Below are positions 6,202 to 6,982 of a DNA stretch of 6,982 nt, in pieces. The first letter of the stretch is position 1; each line of letters begins with the position of its first letter. Where the stretch lies: positions 1 to 6,982 of the forward strand of contig NZ_JBASCI010000259.1 in assembly GCF_049651565.1 (NCBI RefSeq), read 5' to 3'. The notes below the pieces were generated by a model, which worked only from the letters and a program-made list of their open reading frames with translations, had not been told where the DNA came from and made no database searches. The DNA is from Brooklawnia sp049651565. Lineage in GTDB: Bacteria > Actinomycetota > Actinomycetes > Propionibacteriales > Propionibacteriaceae. The translations under genes and the position numbers were made by a program.

Positions 6202-6757
6202 GGCTCTTCACAGAGCGCGGTGGGTTGGTGGGTGTCCAGCCGGGCGGGTCGGGGCGCCCGGCCCACCTCTGCCTGGCCGTGACCTGGTAGACCCTACCAG
6301 GACGTCATCGACGGCCTACCAACATTCCGAACCAGTCTTCGAGCACGGGGAGGAGTCGGAACCATTGCTTGGTGGTCAGCAGGGCGGCGCGGGTGTGGGC
6401 GAGTCGGCGGATGCCGAACAGTGGGTCCCCGGATCGGCCGCGACGGCCAAGTACCTGGTGTTGGAGGCGTTGGCGGCACTGGTCCATCTTGTCGCCGGTC
6501 AGCGCCACGACGTGGAACGGGTCCATCACGGTGGTGACTTCGTCGATGGCCTCGGTGGCGGCGGTCTTGTAGCCGGTGAACCCGTCCATGGCGACGACTT
6601 CGACGTTGTCCCGGAAGGTCTGGTCGCGTTCTTCGAGCCAGGTTTTGAAGGCCTTCTTCGACTGGCCGTCCAGTACCGCCAGCAGCCGGGATGGACCGGT
6701 TTGTTGTCTGGTCGGGGTGAGGTCGATGACCACAGTGACGTAGCGGTCACCGAAGCG
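6202..6757 (-). mobile_element. Degenerate ISL3-type element (end plus internal fragment)
   Basis: The tip GGCTCTTCAC at 6202-6211 equals the tip of the ISL3 element at the left edge of the window, and an inverted internal piece of an ISL3 transposase lies at about 6335-6757. Between them, 6212-6334 holds no recognisable coding sequence; it may be the non-coding end of an ISL3 element brought next to the fragment by deletion. An intact ISL3 element is about 1.3 kb or more, so this is a remnant. The right limit is set by the start of another element at 6758. Confidence 0.6.
6283..6301. repeat. Perfect 8-base inverted repeat with 3-base loop
   Basis: CCTGGTAG, then ACC, then CTACCAGG form a perfect hairpin inside the degenerate ISL3-type region. 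No T tract follows, so a terminator role is unlikely. It could be a remnant of an element end or a structure within the IS leader. Confidence 0.4.
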
Positions 6758-6796
6758 GAGCTTGTCAAGATGTTTGTGTAACTGATTTTGGGTCAC
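6305..6796 (-). pseudogene. ISL3-family transposase, internal fragment
   Basis: This open stretch on the - strand spells a typical ISL3 core: RFGDRYVTVVIDLTP, GPSRLLAVLDG, VEVVAMDGFTGYKTAA (catalytic Asp71 of the open frame), VMDPFHVVAL, GRRGRSGDPLFGIRR and LLTTKQW. Homology appears to run only from 6757 down to about 6335. The first 13 residues, from the nominal GTG start at 6796, read through the tip of the neighbouring element. The last nine or so, WFGMLVGRR, are unrelated sequence. The N-terminal zinc-finger/HTH part with the first catalytic Asp (GVDEH region) and the C-terminal part with the catalytic Glu (GPTEAIN) are both missing, so the product cannot transpose. The missing C-terminus is the same portion seen at 1-195, so the two copies cannot be compared directly here. 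Confidence 0.8.
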
Positions 6797-6982
6797 ATTG
6801 GGTTTACTACAGGTAGGGGTTGATGCGGTCGGGGTAGACGAGGGCGAGCTCGCCCAGTGCGGCCTTCCAGCCGGTGACCACGCCGCCTTCGACCAGGCGC
6901 GGGACGGACTGGCGGGCCTTGCCCTTGGTGGCCTGCTTGGCGCGTTCTCGGGCTCGTTTGTCCTCGATGTTCATGATCGCCA
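6758..6982 (-). mobile_element. End of a third insertion sequence, probably IS256-type
   Basis: The sequence GAGCTTGTCAAGATGTTTGTG (6758-6778), which continues to GTAAC at 6782, looks like the terminal repeat of a Mutator/IS256-type element. Such tips often contain GTCAAG and TTTGTGTAA. It begins exactly where ISL3 homology stops, and a transposase-like C-terminus ends 25 bases further in. The other end is outside the window. The boundary is well supported by the break in homology; the family is a moderate-confidence call. Confidence 0.5.
6807..6982 (-). CDS. Probable IS256/Mutator-type transposase, C-terminal end (partial)
   Basis: The frame enters from the right edge and stops with TAG at 6809-6807, followed at once by TAA. 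The 57 or so visible residues include NIEDKRARERAKQATKGKAR and end in GWKAALGELALVYPDRINPYL. The WKAAL...ELAL..PDR ending resembles the last helix of IS256-type transposases, which often finish with W-x-x-AL-x-x-x-A-x-x-F-x-DR. No catalytic residue is visible because the DDE core lies outside the window. The gene is read toward the element tip at 6758, as expected for an insertion sequence. A different transposase family, or a start at an internal ATG near 6973, cannot be excluded. Confidence 0.5.
   Translation of the reverse strand, partial: AIMNIEDKRARERAKQATKGKARQSVPRLVEGGVVTGWKAALGELALVYPDRINPYL

Noticed and set aside
6200..6781. A + strand protein of 193 residues
   Set aside because: It is the complement of the clearly recognisable ISL3 transposase fragment on the - strand.

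Overview
This is a high-GC window with GTG and ATG starts, a purF-purM pair joined by an ATGA overlap, and a DUF3073 gene directly after purM. That arrangement is typical of Actinomycetota. The insertion-sequence mix and gene style would fit the Propionibacteriales, but that finer placement is an inference.

Layout. Positions 1-201 are the right end of an ISL3-family insertion sequence: the last 64 codons of its transposase and the terminal inverted repeat. It abuts a membrane transporter of Nramp-like type (about 202-1265) that has lost its N-terminal half. A small four-helix membrane protein of unknown function follows (1304-1750). The chromosomal core comes next: purF (1785-3242, the first committed step of purine synthesis), purM (3239-4297, closure of the imidazole ring), a 74-residue DUF3073 protein (4422-4646) and a serine alpha/beta hydrolase (4673-5629). 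All of these read on the + strand. PurF and PurM act at steps 1 and 5 of de novo IMP synthesis and appear to be translationally coupled. purF has the hallmark of a leaderless promoter: a TAGGCT -10 element ending six bases before its GTG.

From about 5630 to the end the window is accessory DNA. A short HNH nuclease gene or fragment lies on the - strand (5665-5946). It is followed by an imperfect tandem repeat (5968-6058), a scrap of an IS21-type istB ATPase gene (about 6081-6201), an ISL3-type end and an inverted internal fragment of an ISL3 transposase (6202-6757), and finally the end of a third element carrying the C-terminus of a probable IS256-type transposase (6758-6982). The boundaries fit successive insertion of one element into another, followed by deletions.

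I see no RNA genes, CRISPR array or clearly new biological system. The most interesting points are the nested IS remnants, the ISL3 ends facing each other across the purine genes, the likely leaderless purF start, and a palindrome inside a candidate promoter in front of the DUF3073 gene.
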